A DNA stretch of 57,126 bases from Verrucomicrobiota bacterium (GTDB lineage Bacteria > Verrucomicrobiota > Verrucomicrobiia > Limisphaerales > UBA9464). Shown here piece after piece: positions 18,075 through 26,833 of the stretch. Both the position numbers and the translations under genes were made by a program. The stretch covers positions 1 through 57,126 of the forward strand of contig CANGKZ010000034.1 of NCBI GenBank assembly GCA_947454705.1. Direction: 5' to 3'. The notes beneath the pieces are model-generated. The model had not been told where the DNA came from. It worked only from the letters and a program-made list of their open reading frames with translations, and did no database searches. Positions within the stretch are counted from its first letter, which is position 1; each line of letters opens with the position of its first letter.

Positions 18075-19535
18075 ATGAATTCCCGGCCCAATCCTCTAAC
18101 CGATCCCGATGCGTTTGCCCTGTCGGTGAACCGTCGGACGTTCCTGCAACGCTCCGCCTACGGCCTGGGCGGGGCGGCGCTGGCTTCGCTCCTGGAGCGG
18201 TCCCTCGGGGTTTCCGCCGCGCAGGTCGGCACGCCGCCCTCGTGGCGGGGGGTGTTGCGCGAGCCGCATTTTCCCGTGCGGGCAAAGCGGGTGATTCATC
18301 TGTGCATGGCCGGTGGGCCGTCGCATTTGGAAACCTTCGATTGGAAACCGAAGTTGAAGGCGCTCCACGACCAGCCGTTTCCGGAGTCGTTCACGCGCGG
18401 ACAGCAGCTCGCCCAGCTTCAAAACAAGGTGCTCAAGGCGCGCGGGGCGTTTTGCAAATTCACCGCCTGCGGAAAATCCGGCTTGGAGATTTCGGACCTG
18501 TTCCCGCGGATCCAGTCGATTGCCGACGAGCTCTGCGTGGTGCGGTCGATGCAGACCGAGCAGATCAATCATGATCCGGCCCACGCGTTCATGAACAGCG
18601 GGTCGATTGTGAAGGGGCGTCCGAGCATGGGTTCGTGGCTCATGTACGGACTCGGGGCGGAGACGGAGAATCTGCCGGGATTCGTGGTGCTGACCTCGGC
18701 CGGGAAATACGGCCTCCAGCCGGTGTCGGCGCGGCAATGGTCGGCGGGGTTCCTCCCCAGCAAGTTTCAAGGGATTCAGCTGCAGTCCCGCGGCGACGCC
18801 GTGCATTACGTCGGGAATCCGGAGGGCGTCTGCCAGAGCACGCAGCGTCAGGTGGTGGACGAGATCAACCGCCTCAACGGAATGCTGGCGACCGATCATG
18901 TCGATCCTGAGATTCATACGCGCATCGCGCAGTACGAACTCGCGTTTCGCATGCAGAGCTCGGTTCCCGAGCTAAGCGACTTCAGCAAGGAGCCCAAGAA
19001 GGTGCTGGAGGATTACGGCGTGAAGGAGCCGGGCGACGGGAGCTTTGCCTCGAATTGCCTGCTGGCGCGCAGACTCGCGGAGCGCGGAGTGCGAATGATC
19101 CAGTTGTACCATCGCGCCTGGGATCACCATGGTGACATCGAGAGGGCGATGCCGGCTGCCGCCTCGGACGTGGATCGTCCCACGGCAGCACTGATCCGGG
19201 ATTTGCGCGAGCGTGGCATGCTCGACGACACGTTGATCCTCTGGGGCGGTGAATTCGGCCGGACCCCGATGGGGCAGGGAACCGGGCGGGATCACCACAT
19301 CCTGGCATTCTCCGTGTTCATGGCCGGCGGCGGCGTGAAGCCGGGAATCAGCTATGGCGCCACCGACGAGCTGGGGTATCGGTCGGTGGACAATGTGGTC
19401 AGCGTGCACGATCTCCACGCGACGATGCTGGCGTTGATGGGCATCGACCACAAACGACTGAACTTCAAATTCCAGGGACTCGATGCGCGACTTACCGGAA
19501 TTGCGGGCAATGTGGTGAAGCCGTTGATGGGGTGA
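18075..19535 (+). CDS. DUF1501 Tat-exported protein
   Basis: A 486-residue protein. The N-terminus carries a twin-arginine signal (NRRTFLQRSAYGLGGAALAS), so it is probably exported folded, perhaps with a metal. The mature part has an alkaline-phosphatase-like fold typical of DUF1501: RVIHLCMAGGPSHLETFDWK, VKGRPSMGSWLMYGLG, DTLILWGGEFGRTPMGQG with RDHHILAFSVFMAGGG. These match the metal-binding region of sulfatase/phosphatase-like enzymes, but the reaction is unknown. It begins 54 bases after the PSD1 gene and is almost certainly co-transcribed with it, the standard arrangement for the pair. Confidence 0.93.
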   Translation: MNSRPNPLTDPDAFALSVNRRTFLQRSAYGLGGAALASLLERSLGVSAAQVGTPPSWRGVLREPHFPVRAKRVIHLCMAGGPSHLETFDWKPKLKALHDQPFPESFTRGQQLAQLQNKVLKARGAFCKFTACGKSGLEISDLFPRIQSIADELCVVRSMQTEQINHDPAHAFMNSGSIVKGRPSMGSWLMYGLGAETENLPGFVVLTSAGKYGLQPVSARQWSAGFLPSKFQGIQLQSRGDAVHYVGNPEGVCQSTQRQVVDEINRLNGMLATDHVDPEIHTRIAQYELAFRMQSSVPELSDFSKEPKKVLEDYGVKEPGDGSFASNCLLARRLAERGVRMIQLYHRAWDHHGDIERAMPAAASDVDRPTAALIRDLRERGMLDDTLILWGGEFGRTPMGQGTGRDHHILAFSVFMAGGGVKPGISYGATDELGYRSVDNVVSVHDLHATMLALMGIDHKRLNFKFQGLDARLTGIAGNVVKPLMG

Positions 19536-19610
19536 GATCGCAGATCGGAGATGAAAGATCGATGGGCGTATTGCGGATGCTGAATAGGCGTCGATGGGCC
19601 GCGGCGCTTC

Positions 19611-19647
19611 CGAAAATAAAAAACGACCGGCGTTGGCGCGGTCGTTT
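19611..19647 (-). terminator. Intrinsic terminator of the copper monooxygenase gene
   Basis: A hairpin AAACGACC ... GGTCGTTT (19621-19628 with 19640-19647) has an inner GCG/CGC pair. On the minus strand it is followed by TTTTTTATTTT. It lies 40 bases beyond the stop of the minus-strand gene and between two convergent genes; it may also slow transcription arriving from the DUF1501 side. Confidence 0.8.
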
Positions 19648-19688
19648 CTGTGTGTGAACCGGTGGGAGGCAGAATCGCTTTGCTCTGC

Positions 19689-21638
19689 TCACTCGGCTGC
19701 GTAGTTCAGGTAGCCGATCATCATTTCCTCGAAGGTCTGTTCTCCAAAGGCCACGGCCTCGGTCGGATTCGGGTTCCAGGGATTCCACTGCGAATTGTCG
19801 AAGCCGCCGGTGACCCGGATCTTTGTTCCGGCGGGAACACGTTTCGGCGTCGCGAGACGGAAGAGCGTCTGCCAGGCGAACTCGTATCCGGGAACGTTGA
19901 GGATCGTCTCCTTCGAACCATCGGGATACACCGCCTCAAATCGCATGCGACGCCCGCGCAGATGCATGTGCGGGCTCATTTCGTAAACCAGGGAGTTTTT
20001 CGCGATGGTGGTTTCCGCGACCACTTCGTGATCCGGTGCGCCGGGAGGAATGAGGAACTTGGTGTCCGCGGCCGCCGAGGTGACGAGCTCCTTGGCGGGC
20101 GTGGATTTCGCGAAGTACAGACCGAGCTGGGTCTGGTCCGTCGTGGCGGTTCCGCTGGTGGTGTAGTGCATCTGGAACACCAGCAACGATCCGGCCTTGA
20201 GCAGCTTTCCAGTGCCGGCGGGGAATTCCGTATCGAACATTCCCGGAACGTAGCCGGCAAAATACCCGCCCAGACCGCCCTGGAGCTTGGTCAGATCGCT
20301 GAAGCTACCTGCGAAGACCAGCGCATGGTGAACCACCTGACGATTCCCCGGGCGAACGGCGGCGGCGCGGAGCCAGACATTGGTTTTGAGCGGATTGCTG
20401 AGAATCAAATAGCGGTAATCCACCACGCCCGTGGCCGGAATGGACTGGTTCGGAATCGGGATGACCAAGTCCGGTTTGCCCAGCGGCCACTCGACTGCGG
20501 GAGTCGGCGGGTTGGTGAACAATGGATCCGCCTCGGTGCCGCGCGGCGTTCCGGCTTCGACCCAGGCGACCAGCTTGGCCGCTTCGTCGGTGCTGAGGGA
20601 TTGATCGTTGGAGAACGGTCCGGTGATCGGATCGGCATGCCACGGCGGCATGCGGCCGGTGAGCACGTCGTTGCGGATGCTTGCCGCGTAATTGGTGACC
20701 ACCTCGTGGCTGGTCATCGACCACGACCCGATGTCCCCATTCCGATGGCAGGTCACGCACTTGGACTGGAGAATCGGCGCGATGTCGCGTGCGTAGGAGG
20801 GTGTGGTGATCGTCGGGAGATTGAGCGCATCACCGCGCGGTGCGGCGGATTGAATCAACACCGGCCTGTCGGCAAGGAACTGGCTGAGGGATTGATCCAG
20901 ATACGCCTGCTCCACGGGGGCGCCAGGGAAGTCGCAGGTGTCGCCGACGGCGCCGCGGTAAATGATGTCCCAGGTGGCGGTGCTGATCGCGACCGCTTCC
21001 AGCGAGGCGCTGGCCCGGTAGGCGCGTGATACGACCTGTGCGCGATCGTGAAGCACCGGAGCGCTGATGCCGCCGGCAGCCACAGCCTTGGCGAGATCGG
21101 CGCGGGAATCGCGCGGATTGATGAGCCAGAATTGGACTCCCGATCCGGCGTATTTGGCCTGCAGCGGTTTCAAGGCCGCCCACCCGGTGGCGAGATGAGC
21201 GTTGTCGGTGAAGATCAGCACCACGGCCTTCGATCCACCTTCACGAAACACCTCGTGCTTCACGCCGGCGTGATCCACGAGAGCGAAATTGTCCACGGGA
21301 GGCGGTACATCTGCAGCGAGCCGGTCCACCCGGTAAAAATGGTGCGAACGGCCGTTGGCTCCGGCGTCGATCCAGGAGAGATCCTGTCCCTCGGGGCTGA
21401 CTTCGAGGACGGTCTGCCAGTTCGCATTGGGGCCGACCTGATCCGAGGATTGCACGGCGTACCGGGTGCCCGGCGCCGAGCCGCGCAGAAGGAGTCGGGG
21501 AAGTCCGCAGTTCGGATCCAACGACGGAGCGAGCGATTCCGCACCCAGAACGGGCGTCGCGACGGACGCGAACATCAATCCCGCGGTGGCGGCGGCGACG
21601 GCGGCGTGGGCCCGGAGAAATTGGGAGGAATCCTTCAT
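19689..21638 (-). CDS. Redoxin-cytochrome c-DBH/PHM-type copper monooxygenase fusion, secreted
   Basis: The protein has 649 residues and a signal peptide (to about 33). Residues 45-107 resemble a small beta domain ending HHFYRVDRL. Residues 115-260 are a thioredoxin/redoxin fold in which the usual cysteine position reads LIFTDNAHLATGW, so the redox cysteine is missing. CVTCH at 294-298 is a single heme c site. Residues 385-649 match copper type II ascorbate-dependent monooxygenases: VVHHALVF (His 437/438), FQMHYTTSG (His 491), SPHMHLRG (His 557/559) and EEMMIGYLNY (Met 639 or 640), so both copper sites look complete. It probably hydroxylates a substrate in the periplasm, with electrons delivered through the heme. 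I prefer ATG 21638 over a TTG at 21647. Confidence 0.82.
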   Translation of the reverse strand: MKDSSQFLRAHAAVAAATAGLMFASVATPVLGAESLAPSLDPNCGLPRLLLRGSAPGTRYAVQSSDQVGPNANWQTVLEVSPEGQDLSWIDAGANGRSHHFYRVDRLAADVPPPVDNFALVDHAGVKHEVFREGGSKAVVLIFTDNAHLATGWAALKPLQAKYAGSGVQFWLINPRDSRADLAKAVAAGGISAPVLHDRAQVVSRAYRASASLEAVAISTATWDIIYRGAVGDTCDFPGAPVEQAYLDQSLSQFLADRPVLIQSAAPRGDALNLPTITTPSYARDIAPILQSKCVTCHRNGDIGSWSMTSHEVVTNYAASIRNDVLTGRMPPWHADPITGPFSNDQSLSTDEAAKLVAWVEAGTPRGTEADPLFTNPPTPAVEWPLGKPDLVIPIPNQSIPATGVVDYRYLILSNPLKTNVWLRAAAVRPGNRQVVHHALVFAGSFSDLTKLQGGLGGYFAGYVPGMFDTEFPAGTGKLLKAGSLLVFQMHYTTSGTATTDQTQLGLYFAKSTPAKELVTSAAADTKFLIPPGAPDHEVVAETTIAKNSLVYEMSPHMHLRGRRMRFEAVYPDGSKETILNVPGYEFAWQTLFRLATPKRVPAGTKIRVTGGFDNSQWNPWNPNPTEAVAFGEQTFEEMMIGYLNYAAE

Positions 21639-21784
21639 GAAGCTCAAGATAGATACACCGATCGGAGGAGTTTGTGAAACACCGCATTTGAATTGGCAAG
21701 CGGACGCTCGTGACGATTCGGGTGAGTAGGACTGAACGTGGTGTTGAGGTTGCGCCTCCGAACCGGGCGGGCCACGATTTCGCC

Positions 21785-21994
21785 ATGCGACACTTTTTCA
21801 CCGGGCCGGTCATCAAGACCGAATTGCTGGTGGCCTGGCTGGAAAAGCACGGCATCCCGGCGGCCCAGCACTTTGTGGATCCGAGTCTGCCCGACGATGG
21901 AGACCTCGATCGCGAGGCCGTAGTGGAGGTTCCGGAGGCCGACTATGACCGGGCGTACCAATTGTTCTTTGCCGAACGGGAGGATGAACTGTGA
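21785..21994 (+). CDS. DUF2007-like small protein
   Basis: A 69-residue protein, MRHFFTGPVIKTELLVAWLE and onward, with the pattern VIKTELLVAWLEKHGIPA followed by acidic residues and VVEVPEADYDRAYQLF. This is the layout of DUF2007 (putative signal-transducing protein, a small ferredoxin-like alpha/beta fold) in which a short loop precedes the second strand. The ATG at 21785 begins the domain; longer upstream starts add nothing conserved. It overlaps the next gene (SlyX) by four bases (GTGA), so the two are translationally coupled. Its role is unknown. Confidence 0.7.
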   Translation: MRHFFTGPVIKTELLVAWLEKHGIPAAQHFVDPSLPDDGDLDREAVVEVPEADYDRAYQLFFAEREDEL

Positions 21995-22248
21995 GTGATT
22001 TGAATTCCAAAAAAGGAACCCCGGGCAATGCCGGCGGCGATTCCGCGACCGCGCGGATTTCTGAACTCGAATCCCTGTTCGCGCATTTGGAGCGCCAGCA
22101 CGAGCAGTTGAATGCAGTGGTGATCGAGCAGGGCAAGGTGATCACCCGGCTCCAGAAGAAACTCGATGATTTGAACGAATCGATGATGGGCCAGGAGATC
22201 GATCGCATCCACGCCACCCAGCAGAAACCGCCCCACTATCTGCCGTAG
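21991..22248 (+). CDS. slyX: SlyX-like coiled-coil protein
   Basis: 85 residues. After a polar start it is a single heptad-patterned helix (ISELESLFAHLERQHEQLNA, then VIEQGKVITRLQKKLDDLNE) ending in the conserved KPPHYLP tail, which is diagnostic of SlyX. SlyX proteins are small coiled-coil proteins of unknown function. The GTG start at 21991 overlaps the stop of the DUF2007 gene. It ends 21 bases from the end of the convergent secreted repeat protein. Confidence 0.8.
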   Translation: MSDLNSKKGTPGNAGGDSATARISELESLFAHLERQHEQLNAVVIEQGKVITRLQKKLDDLNESMMGQEIDRIHATQQKPPHYLP

Positions 22249-22269
22249 TTGGGCTGTTCCGAAATTGGG

Positions 22270-24552
22270 TCAGTGGCCGCCAAATGTGGCCGGCAGGAGC
22301 TTGGGTAGGACTCGGTAGAATCGCACCGCGTCGCCGGTTTTCGGCAAGGGGACCGAGGTGTCCTTGGAGAATCCCGAACCGGAGGCTTCCGAGGCCGGGC
22401 TCCAAGCTCCGGTCAGTTCCGAAACGGTCTCAACGGCATGGAGCCTTCCGGATTCCCCCTGAAACGTGAGGCGGAAGGCGCCTGACTCCCGATGGATTGT
22501 CACGTTCCTCGGAGCGGAAACCACGGAGAAGGATTGGGTGACGCTTTGCGCGGAAAGGTAGTTCGCATTGCCCGCCTGTTCCGCGGCGATGGTGACCGTG
22601 CCGGGCGACCGGAATTCAAGCCGGCCGTCGGTGGTAAGGGCCGCCGGTCCGGTCGCCACACGGAATATTACCGGCAATCCGGAGCTCGAGGTCGCGGAAA
22701 GGCTCATGGGGTCCTCTCCGAGAACGACGTCGCGAAGCTGTTTGAAATCGATGGCCTGCTGCGCTGGGGTGACCTGCAGGGTGAAGTTCGCAGCGGCACC
22801 GTAGTAGGTCTCATCCTCCGCTACGGTTGCGTGGAGAACCACTGTTCCTGTGCCGGTGGGATGGAGCACGTACCCGCTTCCCGCGGCGGGTGAATTGGTG
22901 GGAACGAGGGCAATGGAGGCAGGCCCGGAGGCTTTCGTGACGGTGACGGCCCGGGCGTGTCCTGTGTCGAATTGGAGGAAGGCATCCTGATCGAACGGAA
23001 CGGTGGAGGCTCCAGTTTTCCGGATGGTTTGAGGAATCTTTAAGCTCTGGGTGATCGGGTCGGAGACTACCGATCCTCCCGAATTGGACACGGTGACCTG
23101 GAAGTATCCGATCGAGTTTCCGTTCGGAGGAATTGGAGTGCTCAAAGTGGATACTCCCTGAACAGAATCGGTAGTGAACCCATATCCGAACCAGTATCGG
23201 CTGAACGAGAAGGGTACAGGGCACCACCTCCATGAAAACACAAGACCTTCGCCCGCCGCTTCAACTACGAAACGCGCCGGTTCGGAGAAATCGCGGGGCG
23301 CGATGGCGTAAGGACCTTTGGTGATACGAGGAGGCGGGAGGCCGAGTTTGAGTCCCTGGAACCGATCAAGCGCGGGAGCGGAAAGATCCTCCCCTCCCAG
23401 CGGTCCTACGACGATGTTGGTGAGTGCGGCCCGAGTCGCGGTGGCGAACGTCGCGCCCGAGGTGTTATCCCACGCACGAAGGGTGAGGACGATTGAATCC
23501 CCAGGAGCAGAACCCGAAAGGGAAACCGTCGAGAAATCGAAGAGTCCCTCGGCGGTCAACGGGCCGGACCGGATGACCGTCTCTTTCCACAACAGTTCCA
23601 CCTGACCGTGGTCGGCTGGTAGGCGTGCGCCGGTGGAATCGAGGATGGGGCGGGGAGTTCCCTTGATCTGATTGGACGCTTGGAAGGTTCCGTCTTGCGG
23701 AGGGACGCGATCCTTGAGGGCGAACGATTGAAATTGGGTCAGTGCGTATTTCTTCTGTCCGGGCGGTGTTGTGTCCCGATTTGTGAGCGCATCAAAATTG
23801 ATCTGCGCCCGGCTTGTGGCCTCACGATAGGAATTGCCGGTGGCTGAATCCCAGGCCCGTACGGTGATGCGAACGACCTCGCCGGCGAGGTGTTCCGGCG
23901 CCAGCAGGTCGCCGAAATCGAAGGCTCCGTCCGCGGTGAGCGGCGAAGACAGGACGAGGAATCCATCGACCAGGATGTCCACACGACCAGTCCGTGAGGA
24001 CAATGGCTTTCCGGTGCTGTCGAGAATCGGACGTCGGCTTCCCTGGATGAGATTGCTGGCCGGGAAGGAAGCTAGGTACTGACTCAAATAAATCGGTCCT
24101 TTCTCGAGTCGCATGCCCGGGAATTCATCCAGAGCTGCTGGCGGGGTCAGCCCGCTGGCAAGGACCTGATGAAACCGGATGGTTCCAAAATCGATGCCCT
24201 CGTTGGAGGCGGTCTCGTACGTCTGCCCCCATCGACTGTCCCAGGCCCGGAGGGTGAGGTCCGTGCTGCTGCAGCACGCTGCTGAATCAACCACCGAGCC
24301 AAGGAAGAAGAGTCCATCGGACACCAGCGGGCCACGCGCGAGCAGCACGGTGCCATCCAGGATTTCCACCATCCCATACTTGGCGCTGAGGGGATTCCCA
24401 GCGTGGTCCAGAATGAGGCGTGCCTGTCCGTTGATCACGTTCTTGGCGGAGAACGACTGGGCGAAGGCGGGGCGTGAACTAAAACCGAGAATCAACCACA
24501 CCAGTAAGAGCCGGGCGCTGGTTGCAGCGATGAGATGCGGGAATCGTTTCAT
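22270..24552 (-). CDS. Secreted protein with three internal repeats
   Basis: 760 residues with a signal peptide (cleavage near AFA/QSF, residue 31). Three related units of about 120 residues follow at roughly 34-150, 162-280 and 288-405, each with the pattern N.I.G..RPILDSTG.PLS, then G.V.IL ... GPLTADG.FDF, then LTLRAWDS..G..Y.EA. Later come immunoglobulin-like stretches (TLQVTPAQQAIDFKQLRDVV; GNANYLSAQSVTQSFSV) and a C-terminal segment GRLHAVETVSELTGAWSPA ... RFYRVLPK. That last segment resembles the small domain ending FYRV in the copper monooxygenase next door. It is probably an exported surface or matrix protein; no enzymatic motif is seen. ATG 24552 begins the signal peptide. Confidence 0.7.
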   Translation of the reverse strand: MKRFPHLIAATSARLLLVWLILGFSSRPAFAQSFSAKNVINGQARLILDHAGNPLSAKYGMVEILDGTVLLARGPLVSDGLFFLGSVVDSAACCSSTDLTLRAWDSRWGQTYETASNEGIDFGTIRFHQVLASGLTPPAALDEFPGMRLEKGPIYLSQYLASFPASNLIQGSRRPILDSTGKPLSSRTGRVDILVDGFLVLSSPLTADGAFDFGDLLAPEHLAGEVVRITVRAWDSATGNSYREATSRAQINFDALTNRDTTPPGQKKYALTQFQSFALKDRVPPQDGTFQASNQIKGTPRPILDSTGARLPADHGQVELLWKETVIRSGPLTAEGLFDFSTVSLSGSAPGDSIVLTLRAWDNTSGATFATATRAALTNIVVGPLGGEDLSAPALDRFQGLKLGLPPPRITKGPYAIAPRDFSEPARFVVEAAGEGLVFSWRWCPVPFSFSRYWFGYGFTTDSVQGVSTLSTPIPPNGNSIGYFQVTVSNSGGSVVSDPITQSLKIPQTIRKTGASTVPFDQDAFLQFDTGHARAVTVTKASGPASIALVPTNSPAAGSGYVLHPTGTGTVVLHATVAEDETYYGAAANFTLQVTPAQQAIDFKQLRDVVLGEDPMSLSATSSSGLPVIFRVATGPAALTTDGRLEFRSPGTVTIAAEQAGNANYLSAQSVTQSFSVVSAPRNVTIHRESGAFRLTFQGESGRLHAVETVSELTGAWSPASEASGSGFSKDTSVPLPKTGDAVRFYRVLPKLLPATFGGH

Positions 24553-24781
24553 GGCTGGGCGGGTTGAACTCCGAAACAACGGTTGGGAAGTGAACGACCC
24601 CACGGGCACGCGGATGTGGCGATAAACCGAAGGACGGCACTCTCCTTAAAACTGAGGAACGAGAAGACAAAAGCATAAGACAGGCCGTTTCTCAAGGCTG
24701 CTGAACGTCGGACCGTGCAGCGCGGAGACTGTCGCTTCGATTCCTGCTTTCCTGCCTTCCAAATTCATTCTCTCGGTGTCC

Positions 24782-24810
24782 TTGGACTTTGGACTTTGGA
24801 CTTTGGACTT
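24782..24810. repeat. Tandem heptamer TTGGACT, four copies
   Basis: Four perfect TTGGACT units run from 24782 to 24809, just upstream of the enolase-family gene and inside the 284-bp divergent gap 24553-24836. Degenerate single units of the same phrase (GGACTTTGGACC) occur at the window start (about 24-38) and near 4519. I see no clear promoter or operator in this gap. Confidence 0.85.
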
Positions 24811-24836
24811 CCCCCGTTTGTCCCCATCGTTCCCGC

Positions 24837-26243
24837 GTGTCCCGTCCTTCCGATGTTCGAGTCACCGGTGCCGCGCTGTACTTCCTGCCGGTGGAAACCC
24901 GCGTGCCGCTCAAATTTGGTACCGAAACCCTGACCCGCGTGACCTGCGCCCGGGTCGCACTTCGGGTGGTGGACCGCTCCGGACGCAGCGCGGTCGGCTG
25001 GGGGGAGACGCCCCTGAGTGTCCAGTGGGTCTGGCCTTCGCCGACGCCCTATGCCGTGCGACACGAGGCGCTCCGCCTGTTTACCCAGATGCTGGCGCAA
25101 AGCTGGAGTTCCGGATCGGACTGGGGGCACGCGCTGGAGGTGGGACACGGGTTCGTCGAATCCCTCCTGCCGCGCCTGCTGGAGGATTTCAACGCCAGCC
25201 AGCTGGGCGGTTCGGAATCCATGCCCTGGCTTGCCGCGCTGGTTTGCAATTCCGCGTTTGATCTGGCGCTTCACGATGCCTTTGGCCGGCTCCTCGATCG
25301 CCCGGTGTACTCCACCTACACGGAGGAATTTCTCACTCGCGACCTTGGTTCGATGCTCGAGCCTGCCGATTCGAAGGTCTCGTTTTCCGGGCGCTTTCCG
25401 GCCGAGTTTCTCGTGGCCCGGCCTCCCACTCGTCTGCTCGCCTGGCATCTGGTGGGAGGGCTCGATCCGCTCGACGACTCCGAGCTCAACGGAACCGAGC
25501 CGAGGGACGGCCATCCGGTGGTGCTGGCCGATTGGATCCGGCGCGACGGATTGACCTGCCTGAAAGTGAAACTCCGCGGAAACGATGCCGCGTGGGATTA
25601 TGCGCGCATGATTCGCGTGGGGGCGATTGCGCTTCCGCTCGGGGTGACCCAGTTCTCCGCCGACTTCAACTGCACCGTCACCGACCCGGCCTATGTGTGC
25701 GAGATCCTCGACCGCATTCGCAGTTCGTATCCGGACCTGTTCGCGGCCCTGCGCTACGTGGAGCAGCCGTTCCCCTATGAGTTGGAGGAGTTGAATCTCG
25801 ACGTGCATTCCGTCAGCGGTCGGAAGCCGTTGTTCCTCGATGAAAGCGCGCACGATTGGCGGAAGATCCGGCTGGGTCGGGAACTGGGCTGGACCGGTGT
25901 GGCCTTGAAGACCTGCAAGACGCAGACCGGCGCGCTGCTCTCGGCCTGTTGGGCTCGGGCGCATGGAATGGAACTCATGGTGCAGGATCTCACCAATCCG
26001 ATGCTGGCCATGATTCCCCACGCACTGCTCGCGGCGCATGTGGGCACGATCGCCGGGGTCGAGACCAACGCCATGCAGTTCTACCCGGAGGCCAGTGCTC
26101 CCGAGGCCGCGGTTCATCCGGGGCTGTACCAACGTCGGAACGGCGAGATCGATCTGGGAACGCTTGGCGGGCCTGGGTTTGGATACCGGCTGGATTCCAT
26201 CCGGCGTCCGCTGCCGGAGCCGGTGGTTCAGTTCGGAAGTTGA
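24837..26243 (+). CDS. Enolase-superfamily protein (mandelate racemase/muconate lactonizing type)
   Basis: About 468 residues, longer than the usual 360-400. The C-terminal barrel carries the superfamily pattern: a KVK on the second strand (Lys about 243/245), ADFN (metal Asp about 276), YVEQPFP (Glu about 309), FLDES (Asp about 335) and ALKTCKTQ (Lys about 358). This is the dipeptide epimerase/MLE-like arrangement, so it likely abstracts a proton alpha to a carboxylate using magnesium. The substrate is not predictable. Residues 170-215 form an insertion not typical of the family. The GTG at 24837 is chosen because upstream in-frame sequence lies in the TTGGACT tandem repeat. Its 3' end overlaps nadD by 16 bases. 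Confidence 0.75.
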   Translation: MSRPSDVRVTGAALYFLPVETRVPLKFGTETLTRVTCARVALRVVDRSGRSAVGWGETPLSVQWVWPSPTPYAVRHEALRLFTQMLAQSWSSGSDWGHALEVGHGFVESLLPRLLEDFNASQLGGSESMPWLAALVCNSAFDLALHDAFGRLLDRPVYSTYTEEFLTRDLGSMLEPADSKVSFSGRFPAEFLVARPPTRLLAWHLVGGLDPLDDSELNGTEPRDGHPVVLADWIRRDGLTCLKVKLRGNDAAWDYARMIRVGAIALPLGVTQFSADFNCTVTDPAYVCEILDRIRSSYPDLFAALRYVEQPFPYELEELNLDVHSVSGRKPLFLDESAHDWRKIRLGRELGWTGVALKTCKTQTGALLSACWARAHGMELMVQDLTNPMLAMIPHALLAAHVGTIAGVETNAMQFYPEASAPEAAVHPGLYQRRNGEIDLGTLGGPGFGYRLDSIRRPLPEPVVQFGS

Positions 26244-26818
26244 ACCGGCCGGTACGGCGCTTCGATTCGCAGCGCCTCGGCCACCGCATCGGGGACCAGA
26301 TGGTTCACCACCAGCCCACGGCTGGAGCGGGATCGGATTTCCGAGGATGACACGGCCAGGGGCCATCCTTTCAACGGGATCAATCGGAACGGTGCGGGAA
26401 GCGTCGGGGCCTCCACGCCGGGACGCGGGATCACCACAAACTGGACCAGCTCCGCCAGCGCGTGCGCTTCACGCCACAAGGGCAGGGTGGCCACGTGGTC
26501 GGCACCAATGAGCCAATGCAGCTCGGCTTGCGGGTGAAGCCGTTGGAATTCCCGAACGGTGTCGATGGTGTAACTGACCCCGCCGCGCTGGAGTTCCAAA
26601 CTAGATACATCGCATCGGGTGTCCCCGGCGAGCGCGAGACGGAGGAGCCGGGCGCGGAGTTCGGGCGATGCGGGCTGCGTGCCGGGTTTGAACGGGGATT
26701 GAGCGGCGGGAATGAAGATCAACCGGTCGAGCCGCAGCTCCTCCAGTGCCGCCTGGGCGACGAGCAGATGACCGCGGTGAACCGGGTCGAACGATCCGCC
26801 ATAAAGTCCGAGTCGCAT
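26228..26818 (-). CDS. nadD: Nicotinate-nucleotide adenylyltransferase
   Basis: This 196-residue nucleotidyltransferase makes deamido-NAD from nicotinate mononucleotide and ATP in NAD synthesis. The N-terminal RLGLYGGSFDPVHRGHLLVA holds the (H/T)xGH-type ATP site. LHWLIGADHVATLPLW is the NadD substrate motif, and AVSSSEIRSR is the conserved ISSTxIR-like C-terminal motif. Size and start fit the family. It lies just downstream of the CstA gene on the same strand (15-bp gap) and is convergent with the enolase-family gene. Confidence 0.94.
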   Translation of the reverse strand: MRLGLYGGSFDPVHRGHLLVAQAALEELRLDRLIFIPAAQSPFKPGTQPASPELRARLLRLALAGDTRCDVSSLELQRGGVSYTIDTVREFQRLHPQAELHWLIGADHVATLPLWREAHALAELVQFVVIPRPGVEAPTLPAPFRLIPLKGWPLAVSSSEIRSRSSRGLVVNHLVPDAVAEALRIEAPYRPVQLPN

Positions 26819-26833
26819 GATGAAAAATCGGAT

